9,728 bases of DNA, taken from NCBI GenBank assembly GCA_002695115.1, contig NZOA01000061.1:14338-24065 (forward strand). The letters are read 5' to 3'. The notes beneath the pieces are model-generated. The model saw nothing but the letters and a program-made list of their open reading frames with translations. It was not told the DNA's origin and ran no database searches. Shown in pieces: positions 1 through 5,676 of the stretch. Within the stretch, counting starts at the first letter, position 1. Every line of letters begins with the position of its first letter. The translations under genes were made by a program, and so were the position numbers. Origin of the DNA: Planctomycetota bacterium. GTDB lineage: Bacteria; Planctomycetota; UBA8108.

Positions 1-757
1 TGGGAGCTTCCTCAGTCTCAGCCTTCTCCTCGGGCTTCGCCCTGGATTTCTTGTCGGGCTTGAAGGTCTTCTGCCGCGGCTTTTTCTCCGGCAGCAGGAT
101 CTCAGGTCCGGATCTGGAGGCCGGCTTGAGACGGGAGGCTGTCCTGAAGAGAGACAGCGTCCCGGCTTTCAGGACACCTGCCACCCGGCCGCCTACGTCA
201 CCGGCGACATCTCCCCAGCGCTTCGAACCCCTGGCCAGCTTGCCGGCGTAGGCGAAGGCCGGGTAAAACTCGGCGTCGGTGCTTACCACGAAGGCCACGA
301 CCGTGATCATCGCCAGGAGGAGGTAGGTTCCCACGATATGGAGGTGCGCGAAGAGGAATTCGAAGATGGCGTAGCCGAAATAGCCGCCGGCGAGGTAGCC
401 GTGACTTCCGGAGTTCCTGAGGGCGGCGACCTCGAAGGTCGCGAGGGTGAAGATGATGCTCAGGCTGCCGAAGATTTTCCAGCCGGGCTGGCGGATGTTC
501 AGACGAAAGAACATGCAGATCCCGGTGATGGCGAGGATCGAGGTCAGGGTATAGCTGCCAATCCGGCCGAACCAGCTGATGATCCAATTGCTGAGCAGGG
601 CTCCCACGGGGCCGCAGATATTGGCGGTGTTTTCATTGCCCGGGAGCGTGTCCCCGGGATTCCAGGTGTAGAGGCAGACCGCCAGGAATGCGGTAAGACC
701 CAGCAAAACGAACGCCAGGACCTCGTTTGAAGACTCTTTGCGCATTGATTTATTCAT
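1..757 (-). CDS. ftsK: DNA translocase FtsK, N-terminal part (truncated by the window edge)
   Basis: FtsK/SpoIIIE proteins are septum-anchored, ATP-driven pumps that clear chromosome ends through the closing division site. Only the first 252 codons are here. Four hydrophobic segments are visible at about residues 13-31, 68-84, 95-113 and 139-158. The loop after the first reads WNPGD, followed by a Gly-rich GPVGALLSNWI stretch, which matches the FtsK four-helix N-terminal domain. From about residue 211 the sequence becomes a Lys/Glu/Pro-rich linker, as expected before the motor domain; the Walker motifs lie beyond base 1. The ATG at 757 was chosen; a second in-frame ATG at 745 is possible, and neither has a good Shine-Dalgarno site. 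The gene follows coaB after 141 nt. The family call rests on the membrane domain alone. Confidence 0.85.
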   Translation of the reverse strand, partial: MNKSMRKESSNEVLAFVLLGLTAFLAVCLYTWNPGDTLPGNENTANICGPVGALLSNWIISWFGRIGSYTLTSILAITGICMFFRLNIRQPGWKIFGSLSIIFTLATFEVAALRNSGSHGYLAGGYFGYAIFEFLFAHLHIVGTYLLLAMITVVAFVVSTDAEFYPAFAYAGKLARGSKRWGDVAGDVGGRVAGVLKAGTLSLFRTASRLKPASRSGPEILLPEKKPRQKTFKPDKKSRAKPEEKAETEEAP

Positions 758-789
758 CCATTGCCGTCGGGAACAGGGGTTTCACCAAC

Positions 790-806
790 CCGCGGAAAGT
801 CCGCGG
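790..806. repeat. CCGCGG inverted repeat upstream of ftsK
   Basis: Two CCGCGG hexamers (790-795 and 801-806), each self-complementary, are separated by five bases, so the pair can form a 6-bp stem or act as two identical sites. A third TCCGCGGA copy lies at 873-880. They sit in the 141-nt gap between coaB and ftsK, 33 nt upstream of the ftsK start. They could be an operator or a hairpin in the ftsK leader, or chance in GC-rich DNA. Confidence 0.3.
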
Positions 807-876
807 AATTACGTCTTGATGGCGACAAACGCGCCTGTCGTTTTATCGGCAGTTTTCAACGGTTTCTTTAGCTCCG

Positions 877-896
877 CGGAGCCCGTACCGGCTCCG
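877..896 (-). terminator. GC-rich hairpin just after coaB, possible terminator without a U-tract
   Basis: A 7-bp perfect stem (877-883 with 890-896) with a 6-nt loop begins two bases after the coaB stop codon. It overlaps a 12-bp perfect palindrome at 871-882, so two folds compete. On the minus-strand transcript the stem is followed by an A-rich stretch, not Ts, so it is not a classical intrinsic terminator. It may end or stabilise the coaB 3' end. Confidence 0.35.
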
Positions 897-898
897 AA

Positions 899-1531
899 TC
901 AGCCGCTGCCGGTCTCGATGTGGTCAAGGAGGCTTGAGGCGAGCTCGCGCTTGGAGATGAGCCCGAGCGCGTGTGTGGTGCCGTCGGCGCCGAGGATGTG
1001 GTAATCACTGGCTTCCCGGCCTATGGCCTCGGCGTCGTTGACGACGATCCAGTCGAGGTTCTTGGTCTCCAGCTTGCGCCGTGCGTTGTCGAGATGAGCC
1101 TCGGTTTCGAGCGCGAAGCCAGCGTGGATTTTCGCGGTCTTCTGCTGGCCGAGGATGGCGAGGATGTCCTCGGTGGGCTCGAGCTTCAGCTCGAGGTCTC
1201 CGGCGCCTCGCTTGCGCTTGGAGGACTGGAAGGCGGCGGGCCTGAAATCGCTGACCGCCGCTGCCGAGATGAGGAAATCGCAGCCGGGATGCAGCTCGAG
1301 GGCAGCCTCGAGCATCTCGGCTGCGCTGACGACATTGAACACCCGGGCGCCGGCGGGCGGCTCATGTTCGATGGGACCCAGCACGAGCTCGACCTCGTAC
1401 CCCCTGCCGAGAGCCTCCTGCGCCAGGGCGATCCCCTGCAGGCCGCTCGAGGCGTTGGAGACGTAGCGGACAGGATCAAGGTACTCCCGTGTGGGGCCCG
1501 CGAGGATAAGACAGCGCGGGGTCTCGCTCAT
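899..1531 (-). CDS. coaB: Phosphopantothenate--cysteine ligase (stand-alone CoaB)
   Basis: CoaB joins cysteine to nucleotide-activated 4'-phosphopantothenate, the second of the five steps from pantothenate to coenzyme A; it is cytosolic. The 210-residue protein shows the nucleotide-binding N-terminus AGPTREYLDPVRY (11-23) followed by SNASSG, the AAAVSDFRP motif (90-98), an LEPTEDIL segment (118-124), GFALET (138-143) and the VVND motif (163-166), all characteristic of CoaB. In most bacteria this is the C-terminal half of a bifunctional CoaBC; here it is a separate polypeptide of about the length of that domain. Its ATG overlaps the coaC stop in an ATGA arrangement, and a GGAGG lies 3 nt upstream inside coaC, so the two are probably translationally coupled. 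Confidence 0.93.
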   Translation of the reverse strand: MSETPRCLILAGPTREYLDPVRYVSNASSGLQGIALAQEALGRGYEVELVLGPIEHEPPAGARVFNVVSAAEMLEAALELHPGCDFLISAAAVSDFRPAAFQSSKRKRGAGDLELKLEPTEDILAILGQQKTAKIHAGFALETEAHLDNARRKLETKNLDWIVVNDAEAIGREASDYHILGADGTTHALGLISKRELASSLLDHIETGSG

Positions 1532-2082
1532 CCGCCTCCGGGCTCCGGCTGGAGGACCTGGTCGATGACGTCAATGAGCTCCACGACCTCCGCGAGTCTT
1601 CCGGGGCCGATCGAGCCACAGGCGAGGTGGCCTTCCCCGGGCTCGATGAGCCGGTAGCCCAGGACCTCCTGGAGCCGGGAGATGTTCTCCTGGACGACGG
1701 GGTTCTTCCACATGCGGTCGTTCATCGCCGGAGCGAAGAGCACCGGTTTGTCGAAGGCCAGGGCGGTGACGGTCAGCAGGTCCCCGCCGAGTCCCCCGGC
1801 GAGCTTGCCGATGAGGTCCGCCGTGGCGGGAGCGACCAGGAGCATGTCAGCCCACTCGGACAGCGAGATGTGCTCGCCCTTGTAGGCCGGGTCGTCTTCG
1901 AAGATGTCGGTGAACACCTCCTGGCGGGTTACAGCGCGGAAGGTGAGAGGAGTGATGAACTTCTGAGCGCCCGGGGTCAGGATGGTTCGGACCACGTCAC
2001 CCCGCTGGGTAAGCTTCGATGCGAGGTCGGCGCTTTTATAGGCCGCGATTCCCCCGGATACACCCAGCAAGATGTTCGACAT
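1528..2082 (-). CDS. coaC: Phosphopantothenoylcysteine decarboxylase (stand-alone CoaC, FMN-dependent)
   Basis: CoaC is an HFCD-family flavoprotein that decarboxylates 4'-phosphopantothenoylcysteine to 4'-phosphopantetheine, the step after CoaB. Visible signatures are the FMN-binding GVSGGIAAYK (7-16), the catalytic His71 in HISLSEWAD, the APATAD motif (84-89), the substrate-clamp PAMNDRMW with Asn121 (118-125), and the active-site Cys155 within GHLACGSIGPGRLAE. At 184 residues it matches the N-terminal half of CoaBC. The ATG at 2082 starts directly before the conserved N-terminus but lacks a nearby Shine-Dalgarno site; a GGAGG 22 nt upstream lies inside the hairpin at 2093-2131. It overlaps coaB by 4 nt and follows rpoZ after 77 nt. 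Confidence 0.95.
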   Translation of the reverse strand: MSNILLGVSGGIAAYKSADLASKLTQRGDVVRTILTPGAQKFITPLTFRAVTRQEVFTDIFEDDPAYKGEHISLSEWADMLLVAPATADLIGKLAGGLGGDLLTVTALAFDKPVLFAPAMNDRMWKNPVVQENISRLQEVLGYRLIEPGEGHLACGSIGPGRLAEVVELIDVIDQVLQPEPGGG

Positions 2083-2092
2083 GATTGCTTGC

Positions 2093-2131
2093 CAGGGGCC
2101 GTATCCTCCCTTCCGGAGGCTCCGGCCCCTG
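2093..2131 (-). promoter_or_regulatory. Compound RNA hairpin between rpoZ and coaC
   Basis: A perfect 9-bp outer stem (2093-2101 with 2123-2131), a symmetric 3x3 internal loop and a perfect 5-bp inner stem (2105-2109 with 2115-2119) close on a 5-nt loop. The structure fills half of the 77-nt rpoZ/coaC gap and ends 10 nt before the coaC start. The only GGAGG upstream of coaC forms one arm of the inner stem. No T-run follows on the minus strand, which argues against an intrinsic terminator. A translational control, RNA-processing or stability element is more likely. Confidence 0.5.
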
Positions 2132-2159
2132 CTCCCGCTTGACCCTGCAGTTGTGAGTC

Positions 2160-2540
2160 TTACTTCTTCTGGTTCAGAAGCGCGGCCAATTCCTTGATTC
2201 GCTGCTCCTTGATCTTCTTGATATCGGAGCCGTAGACCTCGCTGCCTTCATCATTTTCGTCGCCTTCGCCCCCGGAAGCGTCAGCGGCTTCCGGTTTTTC
2301 GATGCTCACGGCCTCCTGCAGGGCGTGGTCCAGTTCTTCGCGAACCGCCAACTCGATCTTGCCCTCGAGGATCTCCTTGATGACGATATCGCGGAGGGTG
2401 GGCTCTTCATTGTCTTCGAATTCGACCAGGGAGGGGGAGCCCCTGTTCAACTCAACGATCCTCTTCTGGATGAGCGAGGTCAGCCTGAACTTACCGCCGA
2501 CCATTTTAACCAGCTCTTCTTCACAGTTAATATCGAGCAT
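2160..2540 (-). CDS. rpoZ: RNA polymerase omega subunit with an acidic linker and a charged C-terminal helix
   Basis: Omega binds the C-terminal region of beta' and helps RNA polymerase assembly. Residues 10-66 form the conserved core: VGGKFRLTSLIQKR (14-27), then LNRGSPSLVE, and a helix ending in KEILEGKIEL (55-64). The usual omega is about 70-100 residues; this one has 126. Residues about 80-105 form an acidic Glu/Asp/Gly linker, and 106-126 a Lys-rich predicted helix. The ATG at 2540 has a GGAGA seven bases upstream. It sits 23 nt after gmk, the same gmk-rpoZ pairing as in E. coli and Bacillus, which supports the call. Confidence 0.88.
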   Translation of the reverse strand: MLDINCEEELVKMVGGKFRLTSLIQKRIVELNRGSPSLVEFEDNEEPTLRDIVIKEILEGKIELAVREELDHALQEAVSIEKPEAADASGGEGDENDEGSEVYGSDIKKIKEQRIKELAALLNQKK

Positions 2541-2563
2541 TAGAAATCTCCATTTACCCGTGG

Positions 2564-3145
2564 TTATTGATTTTCCTCATCTGATTCGCACGGTCTCGTG
2601 ACCAGGGCCTCGAGATCCTCTACCGCCTTGTCGAAGTCTTCGTTGACGACGACGTGATCGAAGGCGGATTTTTCCTCTCTTTCACACCTGGAAATTTCCA
2701 GGCGTTTCCTGATTACCTCTTCTGAATCCGAGGCCCTGTCCAGGAGCCTCCTCTCGAGTTCCTCCCCGCTGGGAGCGTCAACAAAAATCGTCATCAGCTC
2801 GGGAATTCCCGAATCCCGAAGCTGCCGGGCGCCCTGCACATCTATATTGAGCAGCAGGTCCGTCCCGTTTCCTATCCCCTCCTCAACCTGGTCCCTGGGA
2901 GTTCCGTAGAGGTTTCCGTAGACCTCCGCGTGCTCGAGGAATCGACCGGCCTGGAGGCCTTCTTCAAAATGGTTCCTGTCTGAAAAATGATAATCCACTC
3001 CGTCCTGTTCACCCTCACGCGGTGGCCTCGTGGTGCAGGTGATGACCCTCTTGCATCTCGATCTCTCGAGCAGCGCCTCGCAGAGGCTGGTTTTACCGAC
3101 CCCGGAGGGCCCCGATATGACGATCAAACGACCTCTCTTACTCAA
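2564..3145 (-). CDS. gmk: Guanylate kinase
   Basis: GMK phosphorylates GMP to GDP with ATP, a required step of purine nucleotide recycling. The 193-residue protein is normal length and carries the P-loop GPSGVGKT (12-19), the GMP-binding TTRPPREGE (38-46) and DYHF (51-54), the YGNLYGTP stretch (76-83), the IDVQGA strand (101-106), Arg-rich lid residues near 132-154, and a C-terminal VVNEDFDKA (167-174). The start is a TTG at 3145: it places SKRGRLIVI directly before the P-loop, as in other GMKs, and no ATG fits. The gene overlaps the end of yicC by 8 nt, so its translation probably depends on ribosomes finishing yicC; only a weak AGG precedes the TTG. Confidence 0.96.
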   Translation of the reverse strand: MSKRGRLIVISGPSGVGKTSLCEALLERSRCKRVITCTTRPPREGEQDGVDYHFSDRNHFEEGLQAGRFLEHAEVYGNLYGTPRDQVEEGIGNGTDLLLNIDVQGARQLRDSGIPELMTIFVDAPSGEELERRLLDRASDSEEVIRKRLEISRCEREEKSAFDHVVVNEDFDKAVEDLEALVTRPCESDEENQ

Positions 3146-4019
3146 CGTTGAGAACCTGTTCTTTCAGGCGGTCCACCTCGGCCTTGATCTCAACAACAAA
3201 TCTTCCTACCTCGCTGCCGGGAGCCTTGGAGCCCATGGTGTTGGATTCCCTGAACATCTCCTGGCAGATAAATTCGAGTTTTCGTCCCACGGGTTCCGTA
3301 CTTTCCATGGCTTCGGAAAATTGATCCAGGTGGCTGTCCATTCGAGCGATCTCCTCGCTGATGTCCGACCGTTCCGCTATGATGGCCGCCTCTCTCAGGA
3401 TCCCGCCCTCATCGAGACCGGCCTTCTGTTCTCCAAGCAGCGCCCCGGTGCGCTCTTCCAGTTTTCTGAAGTGTTCTTCGAGCGCCTGCGGCGCGGCTTT
3501 TTTCACATCTCCCATCAAGCTCCCGAGGTTTTCGTGACGGCCCCGGAGCTCTTCGTGGAGATTCCCGCCTTCGTGCTCACGCATCTCGATCATCTTTTCC
3601 AGGGCGTTCTCCATAGTCTCCAGCGCGATCGGCAGCACCGCTGCCCGCTCCGGGATGACGCTGTCGTCCGCCTTGATCGCTCCGGGCAGCGTGAGGATGT
3701 CCTGCAGCCTCACGTCTTCTGTCGAGCCCAACTCCTCGCGGAGTTTTTTTACCGTAGCCACGTATTTTTTTACAACGTCCTCGTTTACCTGGTAGAGGTC
3801 GGAAAAGGTGGTCGGTTGAAAGCGCAGGGTGAAAAAAATCGACCCTCTCGCAAGGCGCTTTCGTACCGCATCGTCCAGGTCAACCTGGAGAAAACTGACC
3901 TCGTCACTGATTTTCGAACTAATCTTGAGAAAGCGGTTGTTGACGGCCTTGATATCGATACCCAGAACGAATTCCGGTGTTTCGGAAACAGCGTCACCGT
4001 AGCCTGTCATGCTACGCAT
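3138..4019 (-). CDS. yicC: YicC/YloC-family endoribonuclease
   Basis: YicC-type proteins are cytosolic endoribonucleases linked to small-RNA and mRNA turnover. The 293 residues match the family's usual length. The N-terminus MRSMTGYGDA (1-10) and AVNNRFLK (25-32) are the YicC_N hallmarks. The C-terminal DUF1732 part shows LREAAIIAERSDISEE (208-223), GRKLEFICQEMFRESNT (245-261), GSKA, and the terminal LKEQVLNVE (285-293), including conserved Glu and Arg residues of the family. The ATG at 4019 has a GGAG at normal distance, embedded in a short palindrome. It lies 46 nt after secG and overlaps gmk by 8 nt, as yicC/yloC often neighbours gmk. Confidence 0.94.
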   Translation of the reverse strand: MRSMTGYGDAVSETPEFVLGIDIKAVNNRFLKISSKISDEVSFLQVDLDDAVRKRLARGSIFFTLRFQPTTFSDLYQVNEDVVKKYVATVKKLREELGSTEDVRLQDILTLPGAIKADDSVIPERAAVLPIALETMENALEKMIEMREHEGGNLHEELRGRHENLGSLMGDVKKAAPQALEEHFRKLEERTGALLGEQKAGLDEGGILREAAIIAERSDISEEIARMDSHLDQFSEAMESTEPVGRKLEFICQEMFRESNTMGSKAPGSEVGRFVVEIKAEVDRLKEQVLNVE

Positions 4020-4023
4020 TTTT

Positions 4024-4050
4024 CGGGACTCCCGTTCCCGCCCGAGCGGG
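4024..4050 (-). promoter_or_regulatory. Hairpin and palindrome over the yicC ribosome binding site
   Basis: Two adjacent inverted repeats lie in the 46-nt secG/yicC gap. A 5-bp stem with a tetraloop is at 4037-4050 (CCCGC/GCGGG), and an 11-nt odd palindrome, CGGGA-C-TCCCG, is at 4024-4034. The palindrome contains the GGAG that serves as the yicC Shine-Dalgarno site. No T-run follows on the minus strand. Pairing could limit ribosome access to yicC; this is inferred from base complementarity only. Confidence 0.3.
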
Positions 4051-4065
4051 ATTCAATTAGGCGGC

Positions 4066-4494
4066 TCAATTGCCGCTGCCGCCAGAAGAGTCGCCCGTGC
4101 CTCCCGGGGCAGGGCTCAGGCCGGGCAGCGCCTCCGCTCCAGCGCCCGCCGCGGGGGGCTTGATCAATTCTTCGAGATCGCCATCGCCGCCGCCCGCTCC
4201 AATTCCCGCACCCGACATATCATACATTCCCCATAGGATGATCAGGATAGCGAATGCAATGCTCAGACCCGCGGTCACCTTGACGATTCCCTTCTGTCCG
4301 CCGGCTCCCAGCAGGGCATCGCTGCCGCCGGCCGAACCGAACGCTCCACCGAGGCCTCCCTCCTTGGAGTCCTGGAGAAAGACGATCGTGATAATCATCA
4401 ACAGAGCTATGAACGCTATGACACAGCCGATGATTGCCCAGATGACGCTGCCCCAGGAGAAGGCCGCCAGTATGGGAGATGGATTGAATGTCAT
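4066..4494 (-). CDS. secG: Preprotein translocase subunit SecG
   Basis: SecG is the small accessory membrane subunit of the SecYEG channel in the inner membrane. Two hydrophobic helices (about 17-40 and 73-91) flank the diagnostic loop VFLQDSKEGGLGGAFG (38-53), followed by SDALLG and then the QKG stretch before the second helix. The 142-residue form is longer than the usual 75-120 because of a Gly/Ala/Pro/Ser-rich tail (95-142). I chose the ATG at 4494 because a GGAGG lies exactly 4 nt upstream and the SecG-like sequence begins there; an in-frame start further upstream would add 23 residues with no resemblance to SecG. It follows tpiA after 108 nt, a neighbour pair seen in several bacterial groups. 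Confidence 0.92.
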   Translation of the reverse strand: MTFNPSPILAAFSWGSVIWAIIGCVIAFIALLMIITIVFLQDSKEGGLGGAFGSAGGSDALLGAGGQKGIVKVTAGLSIAFAILIILWGMYDMSGAGIGAGGGDGDLEELIKPPAAGAGAEALPGLSPAPGGTGDSSGGSGN

Positions 4495-4498
4495 TTTG

Positions 4499-4503
4499 CC
4501 TCC
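4499..4503 (-). promoter_or_regulatory. secG Shine-Dalgarno site that fixes the start
   Basis: GGAGG on the minus strand with a 4-nt spacer (CAAA) to the ATG at 4494. It is one of the strongest ribosome binding sites in the left arm and decides the secG start. Confidence 0.8.
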
Positions 4504-4552
4504 GAGATTTTCATTGGTTGGAACCGCTCTCAGCCGTTCCGGTTTTTTTATT

Positions 4553-4570
4553 CCGGGCCGCAAGGCCCGG
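4553..4570 (-). promoter_or_regulatory. GC-rich hairpin between tpiA and secG
   Basis: A perfect 7-bp stem (CCGGGCC/GGCCCGG) with a 4-nt loop sits 32 nt after the tpiA stop. On the minus-strand transcript it is followed by AAT and then seven As, so no U-tract forms. A weaker 5-bp inverted repeat (4520-4524 with 4536-4540) lies next to it, nearer secG. It may act as a processing or stability element separating tpiA from secG. A terminator reading the other way is unlikely because no plus-strand gene ends here. Confidence 0.4.
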
Positions 4571-4602
4571 GGTTGATTCTAATCGTTTTTCTTTTACTTC
4601 GA

Positions 4603-5418
4603 TCAGCCGCATCCTTCACAGATGCCGAGGAAAGATTCGGCATCGAGACTCGCTCCGCCAACGAGGGCTCCATCGATATCGGGTTGAGAAAGAAGCTCAG
4701 CCGCATTGTCCGGCTTGACGCTGCCGCCGTAAAGAATCCTGGTTTTTTCGTGGCCGGCGCCTTTCGCGCCGCGTTTTTCAAAGGCGCTGCCAAGCTGCTC
4801 ACGAATAAAAGCGTGAACCTCCTGGGCCTGCGCGGGGGTCGCTGTCCTGCCGGTACCGATCGCCCAGACCGGCTCGTAGGCGATAATGACTTCTTCGAGC
4901 TGGGCCGCCTCCGTCAATTTCTCGAGGCCGGCTTCGAGTTGGTTACCGACGACCTCCGTGGTGTTTTCAGCGTCACGTTCTTCGATTGTTTCTCCTACGC
5001 AGAGTACCGCCGTAAGCCCCGCATCTACAGCGGTTTCCATCTTGGCTCCGATTTCGGAATCCGTCTCGTTGAAAACATGGCGGCGCTCGGAGTGACCCAG
5101 GAGCACACTGTCGGCCCCACAGCTCAGCACCATCGCCGAGGAGATCTCCCCGGTGAAGGCTCCGCTGGTTTCGGCATGCATATTCTGCGCTCCAACAAGC
5201 ACCCTGCAGCCCTCGAAAGTCGAGCACAGATCGGCGATGAGACCCAATGAGGTTGCCGGCGGATAGAAGCCGATATCGCAGCCGACAGTGCTGAAGCCGA
5301 CCGCCCTGGCGGAAATGCCTTCGAGAATACCCACGGCGAGGGCGTGTCCCTCTTCGGCCGTGGTATTCATCTTCCAGTTTCCCGCGATGAGGGGGGTGCG
5401 GTTGTTAGAACCTGTCAT
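4603..5418 (-). CDS. tpiA: Triosephosphate isomerase
   Basis: TpiA interconverts dihydroxyacetone phosphate and glyceraldehyde 3-phosphate in glycolysis and gluconeogenesis; it is a cytosolic TIM barrel, usually a dimer. All catalytic residues are present: Asn14 and Lys16 in GNWKMN (13-18), the electrophile His109 in LLGHSERR, and the base Glu182 in AYEPVWAIGTG, whose 183-190 part is the flexible lid loop. Phosphate-binding YGGSV (230-234) and GALVGGASL (250-258) follow. At 271 residues it is slightly longer than the usual about 250, from a Gly/Lys insertion near 215-225 and a C-terminal CEGCG tail. The ATG at 5418 has only a weak Shine-Dalgarno site. It is first in the minus-strand gene chain, downstream of the promoter at 5583-5611. 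Confidence 0.97.
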   Translation of the reverse strand: MTGSNNRTPLIAGNWKMNTTAEEGHALAVGILEGISARAVGFSTVGCDIGFYPPATSLGLIADLCSTFEGCRVLVGAQNMHAETSGAFTGEISSAMVLSCGADSVLLGHSERRHVFNETDSEIGAKMETAVDAGLTAVLCVGETIEERDAENTTEVVGNQLEAGLEKLTEAAQLEEVIIAYEPVWAIGTGRTATPAQAQEVHAFIREQLGSAFEKRGAKGAGHEKTRILYGGSVKPDNAAELLSQPDIDGALVGGASLDAESFLGICEGCG

Positions 5419-5464
5419 TTCGTAAAGTCTTACAATTCTCGTTTTGGCGCAGGGGGGGCGACCC

Positions 5465-5529
5465 TCGGCCCACTGTTGTTTACAGGCCGAAAAAAAAGGT
5501 GAGGAGCCTGTGTCCCCGATTTTCCCTCA
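5465..5529 (-). promoter_or_regulatory. Attenuator-like leader of tpiA with mutually exclusive hairpins
   Basis: In the minus-strand transcript, the segment at 5482-5490 can pair with upstream bases (5506-5511, ACAGGC/GCCTGT, 6 bp) or with downstream bases (5465-5470, TCGGCC/GGCCGA, 6 bp), but not both. A further 5-bp repeat (5525-5529 with 5500-5504) has its 3' arm two bases before a run of eight Ts (5490-5497). This layout resembles a weak attenuator in the tpiA leader. The stems are short and loops long, so chance is possible. No known riboswitch class is recognised. Confidence 0.3.
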
Positions 5530-5582
5530 ACTGCTCGATCCTGCCGGCCAAATGTCTGCAACGGGGCTCAGGCAAACGGCTT

Positions 5583-5611
5583 ATAGTATTTGCGGTAAGG
5601 ACTTGTGTCAA
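5583..5611 (-). promoter_or_regulatory. Sigma70-type promoter for the tpiA gene chain
   Basis: On the minus strand a perfect TTGACA (5606-5611) is followed after exactly 17 bases by TACTAT (5583-5588), matching four of six -10 positions. Transcription would start near 5576 and leave a leader of about 158 nt before tpiA. It is the best promoter-like sequence I found in the window and faces the long minus-strand gene series. Confidence 0.6.
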
Positions 5612-5620
5612 AGAGATAAT
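5590..5620 (+). promoter_or_regulatory. Possible weak promoter facing tsaB, overlapping the tpiA promoter
   Basis: GATAAT (5615-5620) matches five of six -10 positions. The best -35 candidate, TTGCGG (5590-5595), matches only three positions and lies at a long 19-base spacing. It would overlap the tpiA promoter back to back and give tsaB a leader of about 210 nt containing the seven-codon frame. Confidence 0.25.
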
Positions 5621-5676
5621 GCCTTCTGAAACTGCCGGATGAGGCGGTCGCGCGGGTGAATTTACAGCAGGAGGTG

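Noticed and set aside
198..730. Overlapping open frames on both strands within the ftsK region
   Set aside because: The four-helix FtsK frame, open from 757 to the window edge, explains this DNA; the others give Arg/Pro- or Glu/Asp-rich nonsense.
971..1657. Open plus-strand frame of 228 codons opposite coaB
   Set aside because: Shadow of coaB/coaC; low-complexity Gly/Glu/Leu composition typical of antisense reading.
3030..4163. Open plus-strand frame of 377 codons across gmk and yicC
   Set aside because: Antisense to two clearly recognised genes; the translation has no recognisable domain and spans both gene boundaries.
4495..4563. 23-residue N-terminal extension of SecG
   Set aside because: The ATG at 4494 has an ideal GGAGG and the extension has no SecG similarity; it also runs through the tpiA/secG hairpin loop.
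5490..5497. T8 tract on the minus strand as a strong intrinsic terminator
   Set aside because: The stem before it has only five pairs and a 20-nt loop, so a full terminator call is not justified; kept only as part of the leader hypothesis.
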